A stretch of 64,000 nt of DNA from JAFGDI01 sp963662515 (GTDB lineage Bacteria; Planctomycetota; Phycisphaerae; Sedimentisphaerales; SM23-30). The notes beneath the pieces are model-generated. The model was not told the DNA's origin. It saw nothing but the letters and a program-made list of their open reading frames with translations, and searched no databases. Shown here piece by piece: positions 33,258-41,823 of this stretch. The number at the start of each line of letters is the position of its first letter. The first letter of the stretch is position 1. The stretch covers positions 1,116,001-1,180,000 of the forward strand of contig OY759675.1 of the NCBI GenBank assembly GCA_963662515.1, given 5' to 3'. The position numbers and the translations under genes were made by a program.

Positions 33258-34526
33258 ATGAGTAGTGACGCTCCGTATTTAACCTCTGATCTGCCGGGTA
33301 TAGGCGGGCGGCTGAAGGTTCGCCATGAAGACTTTGTGGTTGATGAGATACCTTTGTATCGAGCTTCAGGTCAGGGTACACATGTATATATCCAGGTCGA
33401 AAAGCGGGCGATAGCTACTTTATCAGTGATCGATAAGTTGGCTCAGGCTTTGGGAATACCCCGGCGTAACATTGGTTTTGCCGGACTTAAAGATGCCCGG
33501 GCAGTAACCCGGCAATGGTTGAGTATAGAGCATATTGATATAGATAAGATCAAGGCCCTGGAGTTTAGTAATTTTAAGGTTATAGCCATTGAAAGGCATA
33601 CTAATAAGATAAAAACAGGTCATTTGCGTGGTAATATTTTTGAGATAAATATCCGGGAATTTGATCAGAGTATAAAGCTGGAAGAGGCGGTTAGCCGGGT
33701 TGAAAATATTATGACCGTTTTGGGTCGTCGCGGCGTACCTAATTATTACGGTCAGCAGCGATTTGGCAAAAGAGATGATGGTCAGGTATTAGGGGCCGCT
33801 ATTATTCGGGAAGATTGGGATGAATTTATTGCGGAACTGTTAGCACGGCCGCTTGAAATAGAAAATGAAACTATACAGAAGGCTCGCCGGGCATATGAGG
33901 AAGGTGACCTGAAAAAGGCATTGCAAACCTGGCCAATGAGTTTTCTGGCACAAAGACAGGCCCTGCGTTATCTGCTTGAGAGAAAGCCCGGCGATAATGA
34001 AGGGGCTTTCAATGCCATTGACCATAAATATCGTCGGTTTTGTGTTTCCAGTTTTCAGTCGGCAATGTTCAATAAGGTGCTGGCAAGAAGGGTCCAGGAT
34101 ATTGACCGGCTTTATCGCGGTGATATAGCTCGCAAGCATGACAATGGCGCCTGTTTTATGGTTTTCGAGCCTGAAGTAGAGCAGCCGCGATGTGATAATT
34201 TTGATATTAGTCCAACTGGTCCAATGTTCGGCTATGAGATGCTCTGGCCGGGCGAAGATGCTGCCAGACTGGAAAATGAAGTGCTTTGTGAGACTAATCT
34301 TGCTTTGGACGATTTCAAAATTGGATATGGGAAAAGAGTAGCTCAAGGCACTCGCCGTTCGTTAAGATTCCAGCCCAGGGGAATTGAGGTTAGGGGAATA
34401 AAGGATGAGACCGGCCATTATGTGAAGTTGCGATTTGAGCTTGACTCGGGCAGTTATGCTACTACCCTGGCGCGTGAAGTAATGAAAAATGAAACCGAGT
34501 CTTTAGGACTCATTGATATGGAATAG
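33258..34526 (+). CDS. truD: tRNA pseudouridine synthase D
   Basis: A 422-residue enzyme that isomerises U13 in tRNA-Glu. Catalytic Asp79 lies in 'IGFAGLKDARAVTRQWLSIE', with 'LRGNIFEINIRE', 'GVPNYYGQQRFGKRDDGQVL', 'QSAMFNKVLARRVQ' and 'GTRRSLRFQPRGIEV' as further TruD motifs. ATG at 33258 is preferred; an in-frame GTG at 33252 would add two residues. Length is somewhat above the E. coli enzyme, in the normal range for bacterial TruD with the insertion domain. Located 31 bases before kdsA, possibly cotranscribed. Confidence 0.95.
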   Translation: MSSDAPYLTSDLPGIGGRLKVRHEDFVVDEIPLYRASGQGTHVYIQVEKRAIATLSVIDKLAQALGIPRRNIGFAGLKDARAVTRQWLSIEHIDIDKIKALEFSNFKVIAIERHTNKIKTGHLRGNIFEINIREFDQSIKLEEAVSRVENIMTVLGRRGVPNYYGQQRFGKRDDGQVLGAAIIREDWDEFIAELLARPLEIENETIQKARRAYEEGDLKKALQTWPMSFLAQRQALRYLLERKPGDNEGAFNAIDHKYRRFCVSSFQSAMFNKVLARRVQDIDRLYRGDIARKHDNGACFMVFEPEVEQPRCDNFDISPTGPMFGYEMLWPGEDAARLENEVLCETNLALDDFKIGYGKRVAQGTRRSLRFQPRGIEVRGIKDETGHYVKLRFELDSGSYATTLAREVMKNETESLGLIDME

Positions 34527-34557
34527 AAAGTAATTATATCTTTATTACTGTGTAATT

Positions 34558-35391
34558 ATGACTAATATAATGAAAATAAGCAGCGGCAGTACAGAATTAG
34601 TGCTGGGTGGTAAGAAGCTGGTGTTAATGGCCGGTCCCTGTGTTATTGAAAGCAGAGATATGTGTTTTTCCATAGCCGAGCAAGTCAAGGCTATTTGCAT
34701 CAGGCTGGGTATAGGCTATGTATTTAAGGCTAGTTTCGACAAGGCCAATCGTACCAGTGTCTCTAGTTTCAGAGGTCCTGGTCTGGAAGAGGGCTTGCGG
34801 ATACTGGAAGATATTCGCCGGGAGTTTGCAGTGCCGGTGGTAACGGATATACATGAATCGTATCAGGCGGCAGCGACAGGTCAGGTGGTAGATGTTATTC
34901 AGATCCCTGCGTTTTTATGTCGGCAGACAGATCTGCTGGTAGCTGCCGCTCACACTGGCAAGGCGGTACAAGTGAAGAAGGCTCAGTTCCTTGCTCCCTG
35001 GGACATGAAAAATGTAGTTGAGAAATTAAAGTCGCAGGGGTGTGAAAATATCTCTCTGGTTGAGCGGGGCAGCAGTTTTGGCTACAATCGTCTGATCTGT
35101 GATATGACTGCCTTACCCCAGATGAAGGACCTGGGTGTGCCTGTCGTAATGGACGCAACTCATTCTACGCAGCAGCCGGGGGGGCTGGGCAATGCTTCTG
35201 GCGGTTCGCCTCAGATGGCCGCAGTGCTGGCCCGCAGTGCAATAGCCGCCGGTGCTGATGGTCTGTTCATAGAGACTCATCCTGACCCGGCTTGCGCCCT
35301 GAGTGATGCCGCCTGTATGATGCCGCTGTCAGAGCTGGAAAATAATCTGACCTTATGCCGCGATATATGGAATATATGTAGAGAAGCATGA
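34558..35391 (+). CDS. kdsA: 3-deoxy-D-manno-octulosonate 8-phosphate synthase
   Basis: A 277-residue aldolase that condenses arabinose-5-phosphate with phosphoenolpyruvate to KDO-8-phosphate for lipopolysaccharide. Motifs: 'LVLMAGPCVIESRD', 'YVFKASFDKANRTSVSSFRG', 'DVIQIPAFLCRQTDLL', 'VQVKKAQFLAPWDM', 'LVERGSSFGYNRLICDM', 'PVVMDATHSTQQPGG' and 'GLFIETHPDPACALSD'. An Asn is absent and a Cys is present in 'MAGPCVIES', so the metal-dependent KdsA class is possible (Cys is a metal ligand there). Its presence indicates a Gram-negative LPS-type outer membrane. Confidence 0.95.
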   Translation: MTNIMKISSGSTELVLGGKKLVLMAGPCVIESRDMCFSIAEQVKAICIRLGIGYVFKASFDKANRTSVSSFRGPGLEEGLRILEDIRREFAVPVVTDIHESYQAAATGQVVDVIQIPAFLCRQTDLLVAAAHTGKAVQVKKAQFLAPWDMKNVVEKLKSQGCENISLVERGSSFGYNRLICDMTALPQMKDLGVPVVMDATHSTQQPGGLGNASGGSPQMAAVLARSAIAAGADGLFIETHPDPACALSDAACMMPLSELENNLTLCRDIWNICREA

Positions 35392-35432
35392 TTATGTGTT
35401 TCATATTTGCAGTCAAACTTACATATAACTGT

Positions 35433-35467
35433 ATTGAGAGATCGGACGCATAATTTTGTGTCTCAAT
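35433..35467. repeat. Degenerate palindromic repeat related to 30845-30872
   Basis: Outer arms ATTGAGA / TCTCAAT and inner arms GACGCA / TGTGTC (one wobble) around TAATTT. It shares GACGCATAATT with the perfect palindrome at 30845-30872. It overlaps the leader of the next gene. Confidence 0.6.
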
Positions 35468-35470
35468 GAT

Positions 35471-36445
35471 ATGCCAAAAAAGAAAGATGACAATAAGCAG
35501 CAGTTGAACAGTGGCAACAATGTCCATTACCAGCTTTTTAAGGTTGATACTGACCCGCATTGTGTCTGGGATGTGAAACTGCGTGAAAAGAATATAGAGG
35601 CGATAAATTCAATCGACCCTGATTATTTTCTTTTTCTTACAGATCTGTATTATAGTCATTTGCAGACAGCTAACCGAGACAAAGCGGCTATGGCTATCAG
35701 GACAACATATTATCATGCGGTTGAGACGCTGTTTTCTTTGCTGGCAGCCTCGGTGCAGGCTCCATATAGTATTTATGCCTGGATGCTTCGTTATTGGCCC
35801 AGACATTTGCGTAATGTAGTAGAGGGTTTGTTTAAGGACGACTTCCAGCAATATCTGCACCCTGAATTTTTGGGCAAGGTTACGACCTGGTCAGAGCTGG
35901 CAGATATGATCCATCTTGATACCTCTAACCAGGAGTTGAAAACAGTAGCTGCTAAGTATGGCTCATTCTGGAAAGATCTGAGCGTGGAATATCTTGATGA
36001 CCGTTATCGTAACGAGTATAACAGTCTTAAGCATGGTCATAGGGCGATGTCAGGCGGGTTCTTTATTGCTTTTGATAAAAATGATCCAGATGGCTCTTGC
36101 CAGCGAACGCTGCATGGCAGTGAGTTTGGCAGTAGTTTTTTAACTGCTGTAGATATGAATGGCAGCAATTTTTATACAAGAAAGTTTTCTCTTAACTGGA
36201 ATCCACAGGGGTGTGCCTTTGCTCTTAAGCTCATAGCCTTATCGATCCATAATATCAAGGGCTTCTTATTGGCTGTGAATAAGGTGGCGACCAAAGTCGA
36301 ACTGAAAAAGCCAGAAAATCTTAACGAATTTGAAATACCGAGCAGGCTGAGACCATCACCTCTTTTTATCGAGCTTGACTTTAATCTGAAGGTTGATGAA
36401 TCCAGACAGCTTTCAAAGTCAGATATGCAAAAAATATTAAAATAG
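35471..36445 (+). CDS. Hypothetical protein
   Basis: A 324-residue soluble protein I do not recognise. It starts with a very polar segment 'MPKKKDDNKQQLNSGNNVHY'. Segments such as 'RDKAAMAIRTTYYHAVETLF' and 'RNEYNSLKHGHRAMSGGFFI' have the look of a HEPN/AbiV- or Cthe_2314-like helical core ('YNSLKHG'), but the match is weak. No membrane segment or signal peptide. ATG at 35471 is chosen over the in-frame TTG at 35456, which lies inside a palindromic repeat. It precedes a membrane-protein gene by 46 bases and may be cotranscribed. Codon use resembles the surrounding core genes. Confidence 0.7.
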   Translation: MPKKKDDNKQQLNSGNNVHYQLFKVDTDPHCVWDVKLREKNIEAINSIDPDYFLFLTDLYYSHLQTANRDKAAMAIRTTYYHAVETLFSLLAASVQAPYSIYAWMLRYWPRHLRNVVEGLFKDDFQQYLHPEFLGKVTTWSELADMIHLDTSNQELKTVAAKYGSFWKDLSVEYLDDRYRNEYNSLKHGHRAMSGGFFIAFDKNDPDGSCQRTLHGSEFGSSFLTAVDMNGSNFYTRKFSLNWNPQGCAFALKLIALSIHNIKGFLLAVNKVATKVELKKPENLNEFEIPSRLRPSPLFIELDFNLKVDESRQLSKSDMQKILK

Positions 36446-36491
36446 GTTTCTGATTATTATTGGCTGGAGAGATCAGCGGTTATTATTCATT

Positions 36492-37754
36492 ATGCCGCAA
36501 TTAAGTTTTACCCCCCAGTATTACAGGATAGCTGAAAGTATGTTGTATGCCGGAAACAATAAAAGAGATATCTGGCAGAAGCTGGTAAAGATAACCAGGT
36601 TTCACTCTATTATTATTGGTAATCCTGTTGTTCGCATGGATCATCATTCCATAACAATAGTTTCAGGTATTGGTATCCGTCTCTATGGTTTAGCTCTTTT
36701 TATTGCCGGTCTAATTCCCTTTTTTGTTGAATGGTCATTATACGGCTGGTTTCAGTACAATTATCACTGTCTCAATATTTTTTCCGGAGCATTTGGTCTG
36801 GCAGGTCTGCTCTCTGGTTTATACCTGATGTTAAGACGAGATAGTATTACCTGGCCGGGCTTTGGTCATGGTGTCTATATCAGGCAGGGTTTTATATTCT
36901 ATTCAATGGTCTATTTTCTTCCCCTGGAAAATATGCAGGCATCTCTGGTATTGAATAAGAAAAGTGGTTTTGCTCGAAAACTCAATTTTGCTAATGACTG
37001 TATGCTGATATTATCACACCCGGAAAAAGAAGGGGGGATAGTGGTAGCCGGAGCTCAGGATCGGCATATATTATTAGGTGCATTAAATTGTCTTACCGCT
37101 GTTATTCGCGGCTGCGGTTTGGAGAGTGTTTCTGGGATAAGCGACAGTACGATGGCCGATCTGCAGCTTGACCACTATCGAATGCGAATATATAAAGGGT
37201 CTATCAATAAAAGTGCCATGGCACTCAGGTCGTTGCGGCTGGTAGAGTCAGGAGGTCAGTTATATCTTAAGCGGTCTGTTTGGGAATTGCTTTTTTGGCT
37301 GGCCCTTATGTTAATCGGTCTGTTAGTAATTCCTTGTTTCTGGCAGTTTGCCAGTGATATTCATTATTGTCTTGAGTTTAGTTCAGGAATTATAGTTGGT
37401 TTTTGCCTGCTATTTTCACTTGTAGGTGTGCTTGGCATATATCCCGGCTATGACATTCAGGCGATACATATCGATCGGGCCAACAGCAGGCTTATAATTG
37501 AGTATGGTATAATCACCCTCCGCAGTCCGCGTCCAAGAAAACTGACGCTTAACTTCAATACTATAGCAGCGGTGCAAATATGTCCGGTTTATATGGATGA
37601 GATCCTTACAGCTTATGAGCTTAATCTGGTGATGATCTGCAGTCAGGACAGGAGAGTAAATATTGCAGGTTACTTCAAATTGAATACTATCAGGTCTGTA
37701 GCTCAGCGATTGGCTCAGGAGATAAATTGCCAGGTGCTTGATCACAGTCTCTGA
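36492..37754 (+). CDS. Hypothetical membrane protein
   Basis: A 420-residue membrane protein not recognised. Hydrophobic helices at about 60-82 ('GIRLYGLALFIAGLIPFFVE'), 92-115 ('IFSGAFGLAGLLSGLYLML'), 258-280 ('LFWLALMLIGLLVIPCFWQF') and 290-315 ('SSGIIVGFCLLFSLVGVLGI'), in two pairs. Each pair is followed by a beta-rich soluble stretch ('IRQGFIFYSMVYFLPLENMQ', 'DIQAIHIDRANSRLIIEYGI'), as in proteins with bacterial PH-like or YcxB-like domains. This suggests an internal duplication of two TM plus PH-like unit, inference only. Codon use fits the core genome. Confidence 0.7.
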   Translation: MPQLSFTPQYYRIAESMLYAGNNKRDIWQKLVKITRFHSIIIGNPVVRMDHHSITIVSGIGIRLYGLALFIAGLIPFFVEWSLYGWFQYNYHCLNIFSGAFGLAGLLSGLYLMLRRDSITWPGFGHGVYIRQGFIFYSMVYFLPLENMQASLVLNKKSGFARKLNFANDCMLILSHPEKEGGIVVAGAQDRHILLGALNCLTAVIRGCGLESVSGISDSTMADLQLDHYRMRIYKGSINKSAMALRSLRLVESGGQLYLKRSVWELLFWLALMLIGLLVIPCFWQFASDIHYCLEFSSGIIVGFCLLFSLVGVLGIYPGYDIQAIHIDRANSRLIIEYGIITLRSPRPRKLTLNFNTIAAVQICPVYMDEILTAYELNLVMICSQDRRVNIAGYFKLNTIRSVAQRLAQEINCQVLDHSL

Positions 37755-37784
37755 TCTGTTGATAATATGAGATTTAAATAAAAG

Positions 37785-37821
37785 AAGGCGGTATTGAGAC
37801 ATTTATCTGCAATACCGCCTT
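37785..37821. terminator. Bidirectional terminator between convergent genes
   Basis: Twelve-bp stem AAGGCGGTATTG (37785-37796) / CAATACCGCCTT (37810-37821), A-rich on the left and T-rich on the right, serving the plus-strand membrane gene and the minus-strand tsf. Confidence 0.9.
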
Positions 37822-37851
37822 TATATTTGCTATTCAATTATCGCTGTTATC

Positions 37852-38718
37852 TCAGCCAAGCTGTATACGAACAAAAGATTCTACTTCGAGCTTGCCGCCT
37901 ACGGCCTTGCTGGTCTGGTCAACCAACTGCTGAACGGTAATCTTGTCATCTTTGACAAAAGGCTGTTCCAGAAGAATGATCTCGCCGAACCATTTGTCGA
38001 TCTTACCCTTGACGATATTGTCAATAATATTGGCTGGCTTACCCTTAACCTGCTCTTTAGCTATCTCTCTTTCCTTCTCAACTTCAGTTTCACATATCTC
38101 ATTGCGATTAACGCCCTTGGGGTTCATCGCGGTAATGTGCAGGGCGATATCAGAAGCCATGGTCTTGGTTGCCGGGGCGTTGGCAGCAGCATCGTTCTCT
38201 GCATTGATCTTGATCATGGTTGCCACTTTGCCATTATGATGAATATAGGTATATATCAGACCGGGGCCGGTCAGCTCATAGCGAGCGAACTTGCCAATAG
38301 TGGTCTTTTCGCCAGTCTGACTTACCAGATCATTAACCAGATCGCCAATAGTACGGCCATCACAGGGTAGAGCGGCCAGGGCATCGGTATCTGCAGGAGT
38401 GGTTGCACTGTCAAGCAGAGCGTTTGCCATTTTTTCTGCAACAGCACCGAAGTTATCATTTTTGGCGGTGAAGTCAGTTTCGCAGCAGAGAGTTGAAAGA
38501 ATGGCAATCTTACCATCATTTTTTGACTTGTTGATGATCCGGCCTTCATTATTGGCTCTTTCACTGCGTTTTTCCATTACGGCCATGCCCTTTTTACGAA
38601 GCAATTCGATAGCTTTTTCTACATTGCCATCGTTCTCGATAAGAGCGTTCTTGCAGTCCATCATAGACTGGCCGGTTATGTCTCTGAGTTCTTTTACCTG
38701 TGCTGCTGTAATAGCCAT
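37852..38718 (-). CDS. tsf: Translation elongation factor Ts
   Basis: A 288-residue nucleotide-exchange factor for EF-Tu. N-terminal UBA-like 'MAITAAQVKELRDITGQSMM' and 'DCKNALIENDGNVEKAIELL', the exchange motif 'ILSTLCCETDFTAKNDNFG', 'YIHHNGKVATMIKI' and the 'VKGKIDKWFGEIILLEQPFV' region, all diagnostic. It follows rpsB on the minus strand with a 133-base spacer, the standard order. GGAG lies just upstream of its start. Confidence 0.97.
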   Translation of the reverse strand: MAITAAQVKELRDITGQSMMDCKNALIENDGNVEKAIELLRKKGMAVMEKRSERANNEGRIINKSKNDGKIAILSTLCCETDFTAKNDNFGAVAEKMANALLDSATTPADTDALAALPCDGRTIGDLVNDLVSQTGEKTTIGKFARYELTGPGLIYTYIHHNGKVATMIKINAENDAAANAPATKTMASDIALHITAMNPKGVNRNEICETEVEKEREIAKEQVKGKPANIIDNIVKGKIDKWFGEIILLEQPFVKDDKITVQQLVDQTSKAVGGKLEVESFVRIQLG

Positions 38719-38851
38719 ATTTAACTCCTTATATTTTTATTGGTTATCTTAATTTTTTTAGTTTGCCGTTTAATAGAAAAAAAAGCGGTGGATACGAATG
38801 GTTACGATCTCACCGCTGTTATAAGCTCTGATAATTACAGTAGTAAGCTTC

Positions 38852-39643
38852 TTACTGAGCGGTTTCTCCGCTGGTTTCAGCCATCTGAGAAACACTCAGT
38901 CTGCGAGAACGACCCTTGGCAACGGCTGCTTCAGATGCTTCTGCTCTCTTTTGCTCTTCCAGGCCAGCCTTACCAGCTGCAACAGCAGCGGCGATCTGGG
39001 CCAGAACGATCTCAATAGCCTTCATAGCATCATCATTGCCAGGAATTGGAATATTGACATCATCCGGATCACTGTCGGTGTCCATAAGGCAAATAGTTGG
39101 TATTCTGAGTTTCTTGGCTTCAGCAATGGCCAGATGCTCTTTCATGGCATCTACCAGAACCAGACAGCCGGGCATACGACTCATATTGCGGATACCTTCG
39201 AGATTGGTCTTAACCTTGGTCAGTTCACGACGGAGGGTTGATTCCATCTTCTTGCTCTGGGCAGCCAGTAAACCCTGTTCTTCCATGGTCTCAAGCTCTT
39301 CCAGACGAGCCAGACGCTTGCGGATAGTACCAAAGTTTGTCAGGGTGCCACCCAGCCAACGCTCTGAAACATAGGGCATACCGCAGGAGGTTGCGTTTGC
39401 AACTATTGCGCTGCGAGCCTGACGCTTGGTGCCTACGAACAGAACATCCTTGCCTGAGGCAACGACGCTCTCAATGAACTTCTGGGCACGAACCAGACCC
39501 TTGATTGTTTCTTTTATGTCTATGATATGGATGGAATTACGAGTACAGAAGATATACGGCTTCATCTTCGGGTTCCATCTGCCAGCACGGTGTCCAAAAT
39601 GGATACCGGCATCTATAAGAGCGCGGACTGCATTATTATCCAA
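38852..39643 (-). CDS. rpsB: 30S ribosomal protein S2
   Basis: A 263-residue ribosomal protein. 'LIDAGIHFGHRAGRWNPKMK' and 'PYIFCTRNSIHIIDIKET' at the N-terminus, 'VLFVGTKRQARSAI', 'YVSERWLGGTLTNFGTIRKR' and 'PTICLMDTDSDPDDVNIPIP' follow. The C-terminal 35 residues are a charged tail. First gene of the rpsB-tsf operon; CTGGAG precedes the ATG. Confidence 0.97.
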   Translation of the reverse strand: MDNNAVRALIDAGIHFGHRAGRWNPKMKPYIFCTRNSIHIIDIKETIKGLVRAQKFIESVVASGKDVLFVGTKRQARSAIVANATSCGMPYVSERWLGGTLTNFGTIRKRLARLEELETMEEQGLLAAQSKKMESTLRRELTKVKTNLEGIRNMSRMPGCLVLVDAMKEHLAIAEAKKLRIPTICLMDTDSDPDDVNIPIPGNDDAMKAIEIVLAQIAAAVAAGKAGLEEQKRAEASEAAVAKGRSRRLSVSQMAETSGETAQ

Positions 39644-40016
39644 GTCTTAATCTCCAGGTATTTTAGGTCTCTAAATTACTTATAAATCATTACTTACTGT
39701 AATTATACTCTATCCATTGCAATGCAATGAGTTTCATATCGTATAGTCATTATTGGCAGTTGTCAAGGAATTTTCTGCTAAAATTATTATTTCTGCCCTT
39801 TGCTGCCTGCTATTGGGCCTGAATGTCTGGCTGTTATAACAATGTTTATGGCTTAATGTATCAAGTTTATTCAATAACTGCAAGATAAGACAGTGTTTAA
39901 TTGTTGAAAATGAGGTTTATATCTGATAAATTAATACACCTGCAATTATATGTATATATCGCCTTCCCGCAGAGCTGATATGCTGAGAGCCGAACTAATA
40001 TGAATGGAGTTTGTAA
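39644..40016. other. Intergenic region between divergent rpsB and a plus-strand gene
   Basis: About 370 bases. It carries the rpsB promoter and a 90-base leader of unknown function; no recognised S2-binding structure was worked out. The plus-strand side shows GGAG at 40005 as ribosome-binding site. Confidence 0.5.
39738..39766 (-). promoter_or_regulatory. Putative rpsB-tsf promoter
   Basis: Minus strand: TTGACA (39766-39761), 17-base spacer, TACGAT (39743-39738), about 95 bases before the rpsB start. The leader also contains TATAAT at 39707-39702, a possible alternative. Confidence 0.6.
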
Positions 40017-41675
40017 ATGTTTTTCCCAAAGGTGTTTAAGTCGTTATTGCTGTGTTTCCTGATTATTTCCCTGTGTTTATCGACTGGTGAGCTTCGTGCC
40101 CAGGATAACGCTGAAGCCCAGGCGGCACAGAAGCTGGTATTGGATAAATACGCACTCCTGCTCAATGATTTTGTTCTTAAAGGGGCTATAATGGATGAGC
40201 AGCAAGTGAAAGCATTTGCTGAAGATGTTATAAAGTCGCGTGATATAAGGCGTTATCGTCAGGATTTCCCCGGCGATGTTAAACTTAAGCTGGCAATGGC
40301 AGCTGCGGTGGTGGATTTTTATGAAGGCAAGGGGCTTGCAGCGGTTAAGAGTGCTCAGAGGGTGTCCAATGCAGATCCGAAAGATGCTGAGTTGAAGAAT
40401 TGTTATATTTATCTGGCATATTTGGCTAAGGATTATGATGGATTAAAAAAGGCCTTAGGAAAAGAAGCCGGCAGTGCTGCTATTGAAGCTTATAAACTCA
40501 GTACGGAAAAGTTAATGGCCAAAGTCAATGCTGACCTTGCTGTTGTTGCCAGTCAGATGGCGGCGGGGAAAAAGACCGCTTTGGTAACCGACCCCAATTC
40601 CCCGGCAGCAACTGATCCTAATACTCCTGGTTCTCGTCCAGTTCGCCGTGAACCTGTGGCTGATACCGCTCCTGCTCGCAGTAGATTTGATGATGTTAGT
40701 TCCCGTGGGCTTACCGACCCGCGTATGGGACGGGGTGTTGATCTGGGTACACCAGCCGTTGCTGATGTAGCTATTCCGGAACTCAAGCTCGACCTGTCAG
40801 CTATGCCGCTTGATATGCTGGGAGTTGTCCTGGATAAATTTACACTTGAGTCAGTGAATGGCAGTTATGTGTCTTATGACCCTGGTAAAGGTAAGGTTCT
40901 TTGTCTGCTTCTCTGGGGTTATCAGGACCAGGGTGTTTATAGTCAGGCTAAGGCTTTGACTGAAAAATTTAAGAGAACGGCTGGCGGCTTTGGCCCGGTC
41001 CAATATATTGCCCTTAATTGCAATGAGATAAACGATATGATCGCCGCTAAGCATGTATTTAACGATCTGATGAATCATCCAGCCTTATGGCCTCAATGCC
41101 TGATGTCGCCGGGCAATAAATCACAATTGGCAAAGATAGTGCCAGCCTCCGCTGTACTGCTTATTGCCGGTCGGCAGGGCGAGGTTCGATATGTCGGACC
41201 TGCTGACAGTTTTTTGGCTGATGCCGTTTTACAGCAGGAGATAGGCTCTGAAACCTCAGTTTTTGCTTCTGATAAGGTTCTGGAAAATATTGCTCCGGCA
41301 ATTGATATTCAGGCTGTTGGTCAGGTGTTAGAGCAGGCAGTTAAAGTTGGTGTTGCAGTTAAGGATAATGTTGCTTTGCCAGCCAGTGCAGAAAAAGCAG
41401 CAGCCAAGCCAGTTGATGAAATAGATGATGATCCGACTTTTATAACGGCTCGTAAGAAACTTGATGTAGCACGCACGAAGCTCAAAGTTCCAGTAGGTAT
41501 AAGCTATAAGTCTGCTCTGGATCTTTGTGATGAAGTTCTGGAAGGCTGGCCAGATACTCAGGTTGCTCAGGAGGCCAAAGAAATAATTGATGAAATATGT
41601 TCTAAACATGCCGGGCAGGTATTCAAAAAACAGCGTATAAATGAGGGTAAATATGCAGGTAAAGATCCACAATGA
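40017..41675 (+). CDS. Exported protein with thioredoxin-like region
   Basis: A 552-residue protein. Signal peptide 1-28 ('LLLCFLIISLCLSTGELRA'). Residues 30-190 are helical and TPR-like ('KDAELKNCYIYLAYLAKDYD'). About 190-255 is a Pro/Asp/Arg-rich linker ('DPNSPAATDPNTPGSRPVRR'). About 260-430 resembles a thioredoxin fold: 'LDMLGVVLDKFTLESVNG', 'GKVLCLLLWGYQDQGVYSQA' and 'VQYIALNCNEINDM', where the CxxC redox motif is replaced by GYQDQ, so a redox role is unlikely. The last 90 residues are helical. Likely periplasmic or in the paryphoplasm; function unknown. Confidence 0.75.
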   Translation: MFFPKVFKSLLLCFLIISLCLSTGELRAQDNAEAQAAQKLVLDKYALLLNDFVLKGAIMDEQQVKAFAEDVIKSRDIRRYRQDFPGDVKLKLAMAAAVVDFYEGKGLAAVKSAQRVSNADPKDAELKNCYIYLAYLAKDYDGLKKALGKEAGSAAIEAYKLSTEKLMAKVNADLAVVASQMAAGKKTALVTDPNSPAATDPNTPGSRPVRREPVADTAPARSRFDDVSSRGLTDPRMGRGVDLGTPAVADVAIPELKLDLSAMPLDMLGVVLDKFTLESVNGSYVSYDPGKGKVLCLLLWGYQDQGVYSQAKALTEKFKRTAGGFGPVQYIALNCNEINDMIAAKHVFNDLMNHPALWPQCLMSPGNKSQLAKIVPASAVLLIAGRQGEVRYVGPADSFLADAVLQQEIGSETSVFASDKVLENIAPAIDIQAVGQVLEQAVKVGVAVKDNVALPASAEKAAAKPVDEIDDDPTFITARKKLDVARTKLKVPVGISYKSALDLCDEVLEGWPDTQVAQEAKEIIDEICSKHAGQVFKKQRINEGKYAGKDPQ

Positions 41676-41823
41676 TTTTTGCAGCTCTACCGCTCCTGCT
41701 GATTTTGTCTGCTGAAGCTGTGTTTATTACTGACATTATGATCGTTCACACAGTTTGGTTAGCAGGCATGCGTGCTTTGTTACATTGTGGATGGTATTTT
41801 CTTATATAACTGAATGAAATAAT

